Below are positions 39,734-49,160 of a DNA stretch of 52,739 nt, one piece after another. The notes under the pieces were generated by a model. The model worked only from the letters and a program-made list of their open reading frames with translations, was not told the DNA's origin and did not search any database. Made by a program: the position numbers and the translations under genes. The stretch spans positions 1 through 52,739 of the IMG/VR virus record IMGVR_UViG_3300049489_000263; one strand, given 5' to 3'. Positions within the stretch are counted from its first letter, which is position 1; each line of letters begins with the position of its first letter. Origin of the DNA: a virus.

Positions 39734-42700
39734 TCAGGTATCCGTAACAATAGTCTTGACTGTTCCATCGCCGAACTTGACCTTGAGGTCTCCATCGGCT
39801 GAATCGACGTAGATCAACGCATATCCGCTTGAAGTTGCCGGCGCGGTCATCGCGTCTTTGATCTTCAGATATCCATCGGTGAACAGGTACGAATAGGCGT
39901 ACACGTAGCCGCCGTCGGCGCTGAGGAACGAGTTGCTGCGGATCGCGGCGTCGGCCCTGACATAGCCATTCCCGATCAGCACTTCGCCCGTGCTGGGCGT
40001 GCCGGGTGTCGATCCGCCTGTGGCGTAGATCGTGCCGGCCACTTCCAGCTTGTGCGTCGTCGGGGATCGGCTGAAGCCCGCTCGTCCATTTGCCGTGTCG
40101 AGGTACAGCAACGTCGTGGATGCATCCTGCTTGCGGAACGAATGCAGGTCAGCGTCATAATATGCCCTGTCGGCCAAGGTGGCATGCGTGCTGCCATACA
40201 GTTCGATGTTTGCACCGCCAGCCAGTGCGCCACCATACAGTTTCAGGGACTGCGTGTCGTCAGACTGATATATGTTTGCCGACCCGCCCGCGCCAAGCTC
40301 CAGGTTGCCGGCCACCACTAGCTTTCCCTCGGTGAGCGTCATCCACGTCTCAACCGTCGTGCTGCCATTAGGCACCCCGGTCCACAGGTGTTCTGTCTCA
40401 TGGTTCGTTGTGGTCCAGGCTGACCCGGCGCGGATAAGATACTGCGCCTTGGTGTCGTACCATGTCGAGCCGTCGTAGCCGCCGCCGACGATTTGTACCA
40501 GACCAGCGTTGTCATCAACAGCAGTCGGGGAGGATCGCGTTCCGGCGCTGCGGTATCCACGGATGGCCAGACCGCCACCAGTGCCGAAGCTCGTCCCATT
40601 GATGACTGGCGCGGTGTTGTCAGTACAGAATAGCTCAAGATTGATGTTGGCCACGCTGACGGTGCGACCCGTTGGTAACGTACCAGACGCAGCGGTATCA
40701 ATGACTGCCCCATTGGTTCGTACCAGCAACGCCTCGTCGTTGTGCGGTGTCGTGGTCCCGATCAGCACCGATGTGCTGGCATAGGCTGAGCCGTTGACTT
40801 CCAGTTCACGCGTCGTCGGGATGCGACCAATCCCAACCTTTCCTGCTGCGGTAATCCGCATGCGCTCAGTGATGGATGCGCTTCCGTTGCTGACACCAAA
40901 TATCATGTCAGCGGATTGCGAAGCGTTATAGGAACAGGCTATTGCGCCGGTTCCATTGAAGGCGGCGAATCGAATGCCAGAAAGAATGGCGTTGACGCTG
41001 TTTTGTACATTCTGCGTACGCACCGCAAGTCCGGTGCAATCCATGTTGCTCACTACAGATGTCGTGGTCAGGCCGTCATTGCTGGTGACGTAGTTGTCGA
41101 AAGCCCCAGCCACCTCCAGCGCATACGTCGTCGGCGTGCGGCCGATGCCGACCTTACCTGCTGCAAACGTGAGATCAGTAGCCACGTAGCTGCCATCATT
41201 GGCTCCATGCCGCATGAAGCGGAGAGTTCCATTGAATACGTCCAAGTGCCATGTCGTCGTGTTATCGACAAGCACGAGTTCGCCGCCCTCGGCTGAATCG
41301 TACTTCCGCAAATACAGGCCGATGCCAAAGGTGTTGGTCGGGTATACACTGATCGCCCCGCCCACCTGCAACGCCTCGGTGCCGGTGGGGTCCATGACGA
41401 TGCCGACCTTGCCGTCAAAGTACGCCGCGCCTCCTCTGGCTACACTAAAGCGGCGGTTTGTTCCGATAGGAGCATCGCCCCATACCACAAAAGCATAGTC
41501 GCCTGGGTCGCCGGATGACGGAACGACGCTCAGCGTCGGAACGGTGGGGCTTGCACCGCCATAGACCGCCGCCCGGCCGCTGACCTGCAACGCCTCGGTG
41601 CCGGTCGGCTCCATCCCGATGCCGATCTTGCTACTATTCTGGCGCAGCACCGAGTCGGCCAGGATGCCGCTGGCCCCAGCCACCGGGACGTAGCCGCTGG
41701 TCAGCGCGGTGACGGTGCCCAACAGGGCGCGGCCACCAGCCAAGCAGGCAATCGATTCTGCGTATCCAGTACCTGTACTGGAACGGCCAAGAACTGTGTT
41801 CTCTGGCACACCTGATATAGCCGTATAAGCCAGTGACGTTGATGCTCCAGAAACAGTCGAGTTACGCGAACGACTCATCTGTTGAACTGCCATCAATCGG
41901 CACTTACCAGTATTAGCATCACCCGCGTTAGCCTGATAAATTAGCTTCCACAGGACTACGCCTTCCTGGTCGACCAACCAACCGAAGTCAGAATATGCAA
42001 AATTGGCAGCCTCGGCTGCGGCAACACTACTATACTTAGCAGTGTGAGTGATGAAATAGTGCTGATAAGTAGTATCCTGGGCCGGAGCGCAGGCATGCCA
42101 AATGATGGTGGTCTCGTTATTGGTTAGGTCTGTGAGCGTCCCAGCGTTTGAATACTGGATATAAGTGCCATAGTAGAATGGCACAGATCCAATTGACCTA
42201 AGCCACGCGGTTCCATTATTGTACCATCGCTGGTATGCAGAACCAGCAGGTTGTGCCTGGATTGTGGCGTCTATATCTTCGTCTTTGAGCGTGCCACCTG
42301 ATACTGCTGGACTATTGGCAACGTCTGTAGCCGTATTCAAGGTATATCCACTTAGCGCGAATCCGCCTAGTAGTGCCTGCGTACCTTGCGTTAGATGCGC
42401 CCACTTGTGATACTCAGCATCCCGGTAGGCACTATGCCATTCTGGAAGAACCCAACCCTCAGTACCTGTGTACGTGATACGTGCGATTGGAGCGTGCTTG
42501 AGGATGTCCCACGCGGAAGTCGATACTGTCAGTACTCCAGATGCGTCTACATATACGAAGTGTTGGCCAACTGCGGTAGTATGTACTATCGTTTGCGGCC
42601 CGGTGAATGTATATTCAGTACCAAAGATCCAAGCTCTGAACGACGAGCCAGTAGGCGTGATCGTGAGTGTGCGTGTGCCGACATTGTACGAGAGTGTGAA

Positions 42701-42904
42701 CTCGCGGGTTCCAGTTTGCCGGTCATAGTAGACACCAGTGATGGGCAAGTAGCGACTCTCAATGTCCCCTAAGATCGTTGTGCGCATATCGCCAACAGTA
42801 ATTTTCTTGCTGCCCAATGAGCCAAGGGACACGTCCACGACGTATAGCAGATCAGAGTCCGTGATACCGGATATCGCACCTAGTGCGCTAACTTTCTCAC
42901 TCAT
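39734..42904 (-). CDS. Tail fibre protein with repeated GKVGIGRTPT modules
   Basis: 1,056 residues. The N-terminus (VSALGAISGITDSDLLYVVD) resembles fibre attachment domains. From about residue 400 onward, segments like KVGIGRTPTTYALEVAGA recur about five times with variation (VGIGRIPTTRELEVNG, AGFSRSPTTHKLEVAG, IGIGMEPTGTEALQVSG), each followed by 50-150 variable residues. The 3' two-thirds (39740-41750) is markedly GC-rich and the 5' third is not, so it is a mosaic. It should bind the host receptor. Confidence 0.8.
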   Translation of the reverse strand: MSEKVSALGAISGITDSDLLYVVDVSLGSLGSKKITVGDMRTTILGDIESRYLPITGVYYDRQTGTREFTLSYNVGTRTLTITPTGSSFRAWIFGTEYTFTGPQTIVHTTAVGQHFVYVDASGVLTVSTSAWDILKHAPIARITYTGTEGWVLPEWHSAYRDAEYHKWAHLTQGTQALLGGFALSGYTLNTATDVANSPAVSGGTLKDEDIDATIQAQPAGSAYQRWYNNGTAWLRSIGSVPFYYGTYIQYSNAGTLTDLTNNETTIIWHACAPAQDTTYQHYFITHTAKYSSVAAAEAANFAYSDFGWLVDQEGVVLWKLIYQANAGDANTGKCRLMAVQQMSRSRNSTVSGASTSLAYTAISGVPENTVLGRSSTGTGYAESIACLAGGRALLGTVTALTSGYVPVAGASGILADSVLRQNSSKIGIGMEPTGTEALQVSGRAAVYGGASPTVPTLSVVPSSGDPGDYAFVVWGDAPIGTNRRFSVARGGAAYFDGKVGIVMDPTGTEALQVGGAISVYPTNTFGIGLYLRKYDSAEGGELVLVDNTTTWHLDVFNGTLRFMRHGANDGSYVATDLTFAAGKVGIGRTPTTYALEVAGAFDNYVTSNDGLTTTSVVSNMDCTGLAVRTQNVQNSVNAILSGIRFAAFNGTGAIACSYNASQSADMIFGVSNGSASITERMRITAAGKVGIGRIPTTRELEVNGSAYASTSVLIGTTTPHNDEALLVRTNGAVIDTAASGTLPTGRTVSVANINLELFCTDNTAPVINGTSFGTGGGLAIRGYRSAGTRSSPTAVDDNAGLVQIVGGGYDGSTWYDTKAQYLIRAGSAWTTTNHETEHLWTGVPNGSTTVETWMTLTEGKLVVAGNLELGAGGSANIYQSDDTQSLKLYGGALAGGANIELYGSTHATLADRAYYDADLHSFRKQDASTTLLYLDTANGRAGFSRSPTTHKLEVAGTIYATGGSTPGTPSTGEVLIGNGYVRADAAIRSNSFLSADGGYVYAYSYLFTDGYLKIKDAMTAPATSSGYALIYVDSADGDLKVKFGDGTVKTIVTDT

Positions 42905-43326
42905 GAAACACTCCCTGTGGCTGACATAGCCACTTGTGGACTGGACCCAGCAAACTCAGCCTGGCCTTGGAACTTACCATCAAACTCCAACTTAACTTGG
43001 AAGAAGTTCTTTGTCTGGACGAACTCTAATGTCTCGTTCAAGAGCCGACCCTTCCATATCCGACCTAGCCAATCTGTGAACTTCACATCTTGGCCGGCGT
43101 ATGTGTGCGCAAATACAACCAAATCGGTCTTATCCAGTGCTGATAGCTTGTTGAACTGCAACTCCAGCCGCCTAGTCAGCAAGGTGTTCCGATACGCATA
43201 CACTGACCCGTCGATGGTAGTGTGGACCTTGGGCCTGAACTTGTAGACTTCTAGGTCGCCTAGTTCAGGGTTCTTAAGACTCACTGTCGCAGTGGGAGCC
43301 GTGAAAGGTGCCTCTAAAAGGATCAT
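42901..43326 (-). CDS. Minor tail protein
   Basis: 141 residues. FRPKVHTTIDGSVYAYRNTL, LVVFAHTYAGQDVKFTDWLG and FQVKLEFDG form a beta-rich fold resembling small tail-tip proteins between the tape measure and fibres. ATGA overlaps at both ends. Function assigned from position and strand pattern. Confidence 0.65.
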   Translation of the reverse strand: MILLEAPFTAPTATVSLKNPELGDLEVYKFRPKVHTTIDGSVYAYRNTLLTRRLELQFNKLSALDKTDLVVFAHTYAGQDVKFTDWLGRIWKGRLLNETLEFVQTKNFFQVKLEFDGKFQGQAEFAGSSPQVAMSATGSVS

Positions 43327-43742
43327 ATAGACGCCTCCAGGAGCAGCGGCTGGCCTGCCTCGTCAAGCAAGTAAGTATCATCTTCCAAGAGTAGGTAGCT
43401 GTATCCACGTGTCCTATACAGAACCAGCGACAGGTCATATGCGCAGGAGTCATGGTCACACGTTACAGGCAAGTCTGGCATATCAAGGTAACAAGGGAAG
43501 GACTCGCCTAGGACTGTGACATCTATGACTCGGCCTTGATACTCTTGTACGACTCGACAAATATCAAGGACAGCTTGTTTCCTTAGGGCAGAGAACTGCA
43601 ACAACATCCTACGCACAACAATACGCCCAGGCAGTTGAGCAGTCGTGATGCCCAATCTGGCCTGGAGTGTAGTGCTGCCCAATTCCACAGTGTCTTGATT
43701 CGCGATATCAGGATCGCGTATGGTTATCGGGCCTAGTTCCAT
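43323..43742 (-). CDS. Minor tail protein
   Basis: 139 residues. Beta-rich (TLQARLGITTAQLPGRIVVR, DVTVLGESFPCYLDMPDL, CAYDLSLVLYRT). It shares the layout of its two neighbours, so the three probably form the tail tip together. A one-mismatch palindrome copy lies at 43696. Confidence 0.62.
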   Translation of the reverse strand: MELGPITIRDPDIANQDTVELGSTTLQARLGITTAQLPGRIVVRRMLLQFSALRKQAVLDICRVVQEYQGRVIDVTVLGESFPCYLDMPDLPVTCDHDSCAYDLSLVLYRTRGYSYLLLEDDTYLLDEAGQPLLLEASI

Positions 43743-44095
43743 ATTGTTGACTCGCGTAGTCGTAGGGTTACTTCGTAGCTACATCCATCTTTTCGTGTAG
43801 CAGCTTCTAGATCCTCATTGTCGAGGTACACGTAAAGCGTAAGCCCTGTGAACTCTGCTACCACCTCTAAGGCCTGGGCCTTATCCATGAACCACCTCAA
43901 TCGTTCTAGCTCCATACGGGTCAAGCAGTTAAAACCCAAAACATACATGGACTCACTAAGACGATCAGGGAGGCCAGCTATGCTGGCCTCCCCGATGCGT
44001 GTCTCTCGTCTAGTGATTGGATTGATCGTAGATTGCGTGTTGCCGATTTGAGGTTCAGGCAACGTTACGCTATAGGCTCCGCAGGTGAGGATCAT
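43733..44095 (-). CDS. Minor tail protein
   Basis: 120 residues, directly after the tape measure with an ATGA overlap. ERLRWFMDKAQALEVVAEFT and TLYVYLDNEDLEAA are compatible with distal-tail-like small proteins. Assigned by position. Confidence 0.62.
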   Translation of the reverse strand: MILTCGAYSVTLPEPQIGNTQSTINPITRRETRIGEASIAGLPDRLSESMYVLGFNCLTRMELERLRWFMDKAQALEVVAEFTGLTLYVYLDNEDLEAATRKDGCSYEVTLRLRESTIWN

Positions 44096-47000
44096 GGTAA
44101 CTTCACGGTCCCCTGGCGGATGCCCCGCCGCAAGAGTTTGCCGAGCTTAACAGCGTCGTAGCCTTCATTGCCACTACTCGTGAGGCTGATATTGATATCA
44201 CCCACTGTCGTCGTGGCACCACTCGCAGCCTTCGTGTTCATGTTGTGGATCGCTGGGTAGAACCTTGCGGTTGCCATGCGATTCATAACATATTCACCAG
44301 GCGTCAGTCGGGCGTTGACACTATCAACGTAACCACCTGTTGCGAAGCCTGGAGTTGAACCAGCAGTTGCGCTCGGTGATAGGGCCTTAAGTGTTAGGAC
44401 TGAATTGATCAGGTCGCGCATATTAGAGTCAGCGAAACCAACCGAAGTGCCTAGTGAGTTGAAGCTGGATACCTGAGCATTGATGCTAGACGCTAGACTA
44501 GCGGCTTCAGTCTGCGTGGACGCGAGTGTTCCATTGAGTTGACTATAGACTGCAACAGCGTCAGCTATCTCTAACCGAAGTTCTTGTAGTCTATCCTGTT
44601 GCTCGCCAGTGAGGCCAACGGTGCCTTGCTTACGGGTTAGAGCTTCTTCTTCCTTACGAAGTCCTAGAATAGTAGTCTTCTGATTCACGATATCATTGGT
44701 CAGCTTCCGTAGCTTATCCGTCACATTCGTTATGTCGCGGCCACGATTAGCTTGTACGTTCTCTAGCGAAACACTTAACTTGCGACGTTGCGCTTCTGTA
44801 TTGAAGTCGTTCTGTAATTCGGCTAGGCGCTCAGCAAGCCTGATCTTATCTCCTGCCGAGGAGAAAAGGTCTGCGCCAGCCACCTTAGAAGCTAGCGATG
44901 TGAATCTGGCCTGCCGCTCAGCAAGTCCGGCCGAGTCCAGATTCTTAAGGTCTTGCGTTAGTCCAAGGATCTCAGTGAACGTCTCCTTGTACTGATCGGC
45001 TTGTGCACGAAGCTCGTCCTGTTCCTCTTTGAGCTTCTCAACTGTGCTTGCTCCTATGTCTGCTTGACGAGTCTGAAGGTCGAGTAGCACCTTACGTGCA
45101 TCAATCTGAGTTTGTAGTGTGAGACTCGTCAATGACTCTGAAGACTGTAAGCTAGCAGCTTCTTTAGCTAGTTCCTTTTCTTCAGCTTTCAAGGCCCTAA
45201 GGTCGCTAGTTAAGTCGCCCAGAGTATCAGAGGTTCGGATATCCGAAGCCGCATCACTTAGTCTGGCGCTTAACCGTGTGGAGCCATTCTTAGCCCGTCT
45301 AGTGGCTAGAGACTCTTTTGATTCACGTATCGAAGATAGCCGACGTTCTTTGAGAAGGTTTTCGTTGACCTCGGCGATTTTCGTAGCAATAGTCTTGCGA
45401 CGTTCGTCAATAGTAGCCAGCCGAGTAGTAGCCCGGTCTTTGTCTCGGTCGTAATCCTTGGCTAGATCGAAGGCTTGCTTAAGATATTTGACTGACTGTT
45501 TTGGATCCGTTGATCCAGCTGCCTGAGCCAAGAGTGACTTGACTGATTGGCTAGTGAGTTTCAGCTGCTCGGCTACCGTTGCACCTTTCTTAGCGTCTGA
45601 CAAGAACGACTCAGAGATATCCCGATCAAGGTCAAGTAGGAAGTCGCCCAGCGTCTTGGCGTCCTTACTGACCTGCTGAATCTCGGCATCCAAATCACTG
45701 ATCTTATCAGTAAAGCCCTTAACACTTCGATCAGCAACGTACTCAAACAACCTAGCCGACCGTTTTAGAACGTCCTCGAAGTCTTCGCTATCCTTGGCTA
45801 AATTGCTGAGGATTGGAGCGAATGAAGATTGGAGGCCATTGAGCGCGTTTGATAGGTCTTTCTCAACAGTCCTAGCAGATTCTTTCAAACTTGTATTGAG
45901 GTCTTTGAGGGTCGATTTTATGAATCGATCCATCCGATCATCATACTCTTTAAGAGCCTCAGCGCCATCAGCTGTGGACTTGGCTAGCCCGCGTGCAGCT
46001 AGAGTTCCTAACCTAGCAGCATCGGGTAATGCTAATAGTATATCAACAACGTCAACTAGGCGCAGTCCCAATTTCTGAGACGCTTGATCGACAAAATTGA
46101 TGCCCTTCTCGCCGAGTTCTACAAACTTATTCTTAACTTCGGTAAGCTGTGTAGTGATTCGCTTACCAGCACTATCGTAAGCTACTTCCAGTTTCTTTGC
46201 GTAGGTCTCACCAGAATTGGCGATACGTTCCTGGGCAGATATGAAATCATTGAGAGCCGCGCCAGTCAAACCTAAGCTACCACGGAAGCCACGAAGATCG
46301 GTAATGATCTCAGCCAGTCGCTCTGGGCCTTTGGCTAACTCAGTATTGAGCCGTTGTAAGATGCCGACTAGCCCGAACTGTTCAACAGCATTCTGGGCGC
46401 TAGATACTCCCCATTCCTGGTAGAGCTTGGTTAATTCCTTGCCAGGCTTCAACAACTTATTGAACAAGTTGAGCAACTGAGTCTGAGCATCGGCAGTGGA
46501 TGAACCTTGGTTCGTTAAGACTGCTAGCGCAGCACCAACGTCCTCAAGAGGAATCCCCAACTGCTTAGCTGGAACGATTGTGCGTCCAAAAGATGTAGCC
46601 AAGTCCTTGGCTACAACGTTACCTAAGTCGATCGTGGCAAAGAGCTTAGCCGAAACATCTTGAGCATCTACTGCATTGAGCTTGTAGGTATTGATAACTG
46701 CCGATAGCAGATTCACAGAATCTTCTGCGCCAGAGGCAGTGATCTGACCAAACTTCAAGGCATCTTCTACGAATAGTTTGACCTGCTCGCGGGAGCCACC
46801 GATCTGCGTAGATAGTGTATTATAAAATGCCTGTGCAGTTTCTTGTAGATCGGTGCCTAAAGCAGAACTAACCTCTAGAACTGCTGCTGACCAGGCCTTA
46901 AAACTTGGAGTGGCCTCGTCACTTAAGGTTAAGATACGCGATATCTGCTGCTGGTATTCAAGGGCAGTAGCTGCACCTTGCTGGAAGGCGTCGGCAGCCG

Positions 47001-47460
47001 CAAAGGCCGCACGATTAGCGAAATTATATACAACGCTCTTGGCCAGATTGGCTGGATTGATTGGCAGATTAAGGCTAGTCTCTGGTTTGCCAATATTCCT
47101 AGAGGCTTCCCGAGCAGCCCTAGCCGCGATCTTCTCTCGTTCCCGCGCAGCCCTTGCCGCCTCACGCACTACGGCATCAGCCTCACGCTTAGCAGCGGTT
47201 TCAGCCGCCCTTGACCGCTGGGCTTCGATACGAGCTAATCGACCGGCCGCACGAGTAGCTGACTCGACTTGCCGATTATGACTTGTGATTATTGTACCGA
47301 CAACTCTAGCGGCTGATTTCTGTAGGCTCAAGTCCGCTGATAGCTGCGCACGAACGTATCCACGATTCGCAGCATCAATAGCCTTAAGAGCATCTTGGAT
47401 CTGCTTCGAGCCCTTAACAAAGTCACTGGCATCAAAGCCTGCTTTAATCAGATCGGTCAT
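44092..47460 (-). CDS. Tail tape measure protein
   Basis: 1,122 residues. The ATG at 47460 has AGGAGGTACG directly upstream and overlaps the previous stop. The N-terminus is a long Ala/Arg coiled coil. Residues about 160-470 match the PhageMin_Tail core (QQGAATALEYQQQISRILTL, GLTGAALNDFISAQERIAN, IPLEDVGAALAVLTNQGSST). Residues 470-950 are helical coiled coil with many Lys/Asp/Leu. The end has GFATGGYVDSVNARLTPGEY, typical of tape measures. It sets the tail length, and its size suits a tail of ordinary siphovirus length. Confidence 0.92.
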   Translation of the reverse strand: MTDLIKAGFDASDFVKGSKQIQDALKAIDAANRGYVRAQLSADLSLQKSAARVVGTIITSHNRQVESATRAAGRLARIEAQRSRAAETAAKREADAVVREAARAAREREKIAARAAREASRNIGKPETSLNLPINPANLAKSVVYNFANRAAFAAADAFQQGAATALEYQQQISRILTLSDEATPSFKAWSAAVLEVSSALGTDLQETAQAFYNTLSTQIGGSREQVKLFVEDALKFGQITASGAEDSVNLLSAVINTYKLNAVDAQDVSAKLFATIDLGNVVAKDLATSFGRTIVPAKQLGIPLEDVGAALAVLTNQGSSTADAQTQLLNLFNKLLKPGKELTKLYQEWGVSSAQNAVEQFGLVGILQRLNTELAKGPERLAEIITDLRGFRGSLGLTGAALNDFISAQERIANSGETYAKKLEVAYDSAGKRITTQLTEVKNKFVELGEKGINFVDQASQKLGLRLVDVVDILLALPDAARLGTLAARGLAKSTADGAEALKEYDDRMDRFIKSTLKDLNTSLKESARTVEKDLSNALNGLQSSFAPILSNLAKDSEDFEDVLKRSARLFEYVADRSVKGFTDKISDLDAEIQQVSKDAKTLGDFLLDLDRDISESFLSDAKKGATVAEQLKLTSQSVKSLLAQAAGSTDPKQSVKYLKQAFDLAKDYDRDKDRATTRLATIDERRKTIATKIAEVNENLLKERRLSSIRESKESLATRRAKNGSTRLSARLSDAASDIRTSDTLGDLTSDLRALKAEEKELAKEAASLQSSESLTSLTLQTQIDARKVLLDLQTRQADIGASTVEKLKEEQDELRAQADQYKETFTEILGLTQDLKNLDSAGLAERQARFTSLASKVAGADLFSSAGDKIRLAERLAELQNDFNTEAQRRKLSVSLENVQANRGRDITNVTDKLRKLTNDIVNQKTTILGLRKEEEALTRKQGTVGLTGEQQDRLQELRLEIADAVAVYSQLNGTLASTQTEAASLASSINAQVSSFNSLGTSVGFADSNMRDLINSVLTLKALSPSATAGSTPGFATGGYVDSVNARLTPGEYVMNRMATARFYPAIHNMNTKAASGATTTVGDINISLTSSGNEGYDAVKLGKLLRRGIRQGTVKLP

Positions 47461-47981
47461 CGTACCTCCTGCTTGATCCACGACGTTAATCGCGGAACTG
47501 CTGATGGCCAGTGTTCTAGCACATAACTATAGAAAGCCCGTTGACCAGCTACTAGGGCGGCCCACATGGCTTCTCTCCTCGACCACTGATAGACTCTGAT
47601 ATCAAAATCTAGCCGAAAGATAGGTCGTTCTTTTGTACCATAAGTAAGCGTGAACGAACGCTTACCATATTCTTCTCCAAGGTCAGGGCCGCGAGTTAGC
47701 GACTTCCTCCATGTGCCACCCGGCGTGAAAGCGCCTTTCTGCGGGCCACGTTGAGGACGAATTGCTGATCTCGCGCCAGTGAGCATCCGTACCGCTCTGG
47801 CGAGAGGTAGTACGGATGCTCTAGACATACCAGTATCGATATGGATGGCTGGCAATGCAGCTTTCACGAACTCTCTAACAGCCTCATTAAAGAGTTTCGT
47901 CATATTTTTATGCAGGTCACGTGTGAAGGTGCCTACATCGGCTTTCAAGGGCCTATACCTGATTTTGAGCATCGTTGCCAC
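47457..47981 (-). CDS. HK97 gp10-like tail completion/minor tail protein
   Basis: 174 residues from the GTG at 47981; an ATG nine bases on is also possible. AGGAGG lies 3 or 12 bases upstream, respectively. TRDLHKNMTKLFNEAVREFV, then PAIHIDTGMSRASVL, resembles the DTG region of gp10-like proteins, and RRSFTLTYG-like strands follow. Its 5' end overlaps the chaperone frameshift product. It is unusual in lying between chaperones and tape measure. Confidence 0.68.
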   Translation of the reverse strand: MATMLKIRYRPLKADVGTFTRDLHKNMTKLFNEAVREFVKAALPAIHIDTGMSRASVLPLARAVRMLTGARSAIRPQRGPQKGAFTPGGTWRKSLTRGPDLGEEYGKRSFTLTYGTKERPIFRLDFDIRVYQWSRREAMWAALVAGQRAFYSYVLEHWPSAVPRLTSWIKQEVR

Positions 47982-48605
47982 CAGCCTCCTCGAACAACCT
48001 GAGTTGTTCGTAGCCCAGGATCATCGCCTTGATCCAGGTATCGCAATCATCGAATGAATCTGCGACACCTGGCGGCCGGATGCTCAATCGCTCACACGCA
48101 CGCCAGATCACATACTCTGACGTGCGGAAGTCTGGATAGATGGGTCTTACGCTTGACCCACTCCAGCTAAAAAACGCTTAGTCGCTTCCTCGATACGTTT
48201 GGTCGATAGGCCGTTAGCGTCAATAGCCGCATTGATGATCGCTACGATTTCGGTGTCTGAGAACCCCGAAGCCTTGAGATCGGCGGAGTAGTTCTTCCAG
48301 GTACCTGGATCAGTAGTGACCGAGTCCCATTCCAGACCTTCGGTGGCCCGCAGCGACTCGATGATGATCCACGACATGCGTGTCTCAGCGTAAGTTGTTA
48401 CGGCCGCTTGATACTGAGTATCATTCACGTCGCGGGCAGTAGTGCCATCCTTATACGCGATGACAGGAGCTTCTGGCTCCTTAACGATGGACTCGAAACG
48501 TGATAGATCAACGACCCCACACCTAAAAACCAAGTCGCCATCCTTGCGTGGGATAACGACGACTTCTGGGGCAGGCTTGTTGATGGGCTTACCAGCGAGC
48601 TTCAT
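47953..48605 (-). CDS. Tail assembly chaperone frameshift fusion (GT-like)
   Basis: The 152-codon G-like frame ends at 48147. At 48174-48168 the minus strand reads T TTT TTA in phase (codons CGT TTT TTA), a classic -1 slippery heptamer. The -1 frame then stays open for about 70 codons to the TAG at 47953-47955. Its peptide has a convincing protein sequence: VRPIYPDFRTSEYVIWRACE, then TWIKAMILGYEQLRLFEEAG. This is the arrangement of gpG/gpGT in lambda and many siphoviruses: most ribosomes make G, a fraction make GT. The T part has no start codon of its own. Confidence 0.85.
48147..48605 (-). CDS. Tail assembly chaperone (G-like)
   Basis: 152 residues. GKPINKPAPEVVVIPRKDGD opens the protein, followed by a helical region (YQAAVTTYAETRMSWIIIES, ATEGLEWDSVTTDPGTWKNY) and IEEATKRFLAGVGQA at the end. 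The last ten codons hold the frameshift site. It lies between the tail tube protein and the tape measure, as expected for the lambda G type. A strong hairpin terminator precedes it, and a perfect palindrome copy (48409) lies within it. Confidence 0.8.
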   Translation of the reverse strand: MKLAGKPINKPAPEVVVIPRKDGDLVFRCGVVDLSRFESIVKEPEAPVIAYKDGTTARDVNDTQYQAAVTTYAETRMSWIIIESLRATEGLEWDSVTTDPGTWKNYSADLKASGFSDTEIVAIINAAIDANGLSTKRIEEATKRFLAGVGQA

Positions 48606-48620
48606 AGGAGCCTTTCTGAA

Positions 48621-48647
48621 AAGCCGGCGGGTAAGGACCCGCCGGCG
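48621..48647 (-). terminator. Terminator/attenuator between tail tube and chaperone genes
   Basis: A 10-bp GC stem GCCGGCGGGT/ACCCGCCGGC with loop CCTT is followed on the minus strand by TTTTC. It would reduce transcription past the abundant tail tube gene into chaperones and tape measure. Confidence 0.8.
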
Positions 48648-48656
48648 TTAGTGGTT

Positions 48657-49157
48657 TCAGGGTGACTGAGCAGCACGAACCGTGGTCGCGTACTTGGCAT
48701 TGCACTTGCCAGAGCAAGTGATCTGACCGGCACGCGGATCATGGTCGAACGATTCCCACCGGAAGTCAGGCAGGGTGATCGTTTCCTTGTCCGAAGACGA
48801 GCAGTTCGGCTCGTAGGTGACTTCGATATCCACGGCATACGGGCGGCAAGCGTCCGAGTCCGTCGAAGTCCAAGCCGAAGCCGCGCCGATCTTCTTGAGA
48901 GCATCCTCAACGCTGGGAGTGCCAGTCGTCGAGAGAGCGCCCTTGATGTATTCCCAATTGAAGGTGAAGTTAACGTCCATCGGAACGTCATCGCCTTCAC
49001 GCACCTCGTCGATCACGCCTCGATCGAGCAGATACTCCATGTTCCGCTTCTCGGAGAACGTCAGGTTGCCATCACCGATCTTGATGGTCAACTCGTGCGG
49101 AGTAGTTGCGCCGTCCTTGATCTTCATAGTGCAGTGTTTGAGACTAAGTCTGGCCAT
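48657..49157 (-). CDS. Major tail (tube) protein
   Basis: 166 residues. TIKIGDGNLTFSEKRNMEYL, DDVPMDVNFTFNWEYI and ITLPDFRWESFDHDPRAGQI form the beta-rich tube fold; the GDG-then-DVPMDV pattern recalls siphovirus tube proteins. Position before the chaperones and after the terminator-like protein supports it. Four Cys near the C-terminal half are odd for a tube protein. Confidence 0.75.
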   Translation of the reverse strand: MARLSLKHCTMKIKDGATTPHELTIKIGDGNLTFSEKRNMEYLLDRGVIDEVREGDDVPMDVNFTFNWEYIKGALSTTGTPSVEDALKKIGAASAWTSTDSDACRPYAVDIEVTYEPNCSSSDKETITLPDFRWESFDHDPRAGQITCSGKCNAKYATTVRAAQSP

Positions 49158-49160
49158 GCG

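Noticed and set aside
39734-42904. Diversity-generating retroelement acting on the fibre gene
   Set aside because: No reverse transcriptase or template/variable repeat pair was seen; the internal repeats are ordinary fibre modules.
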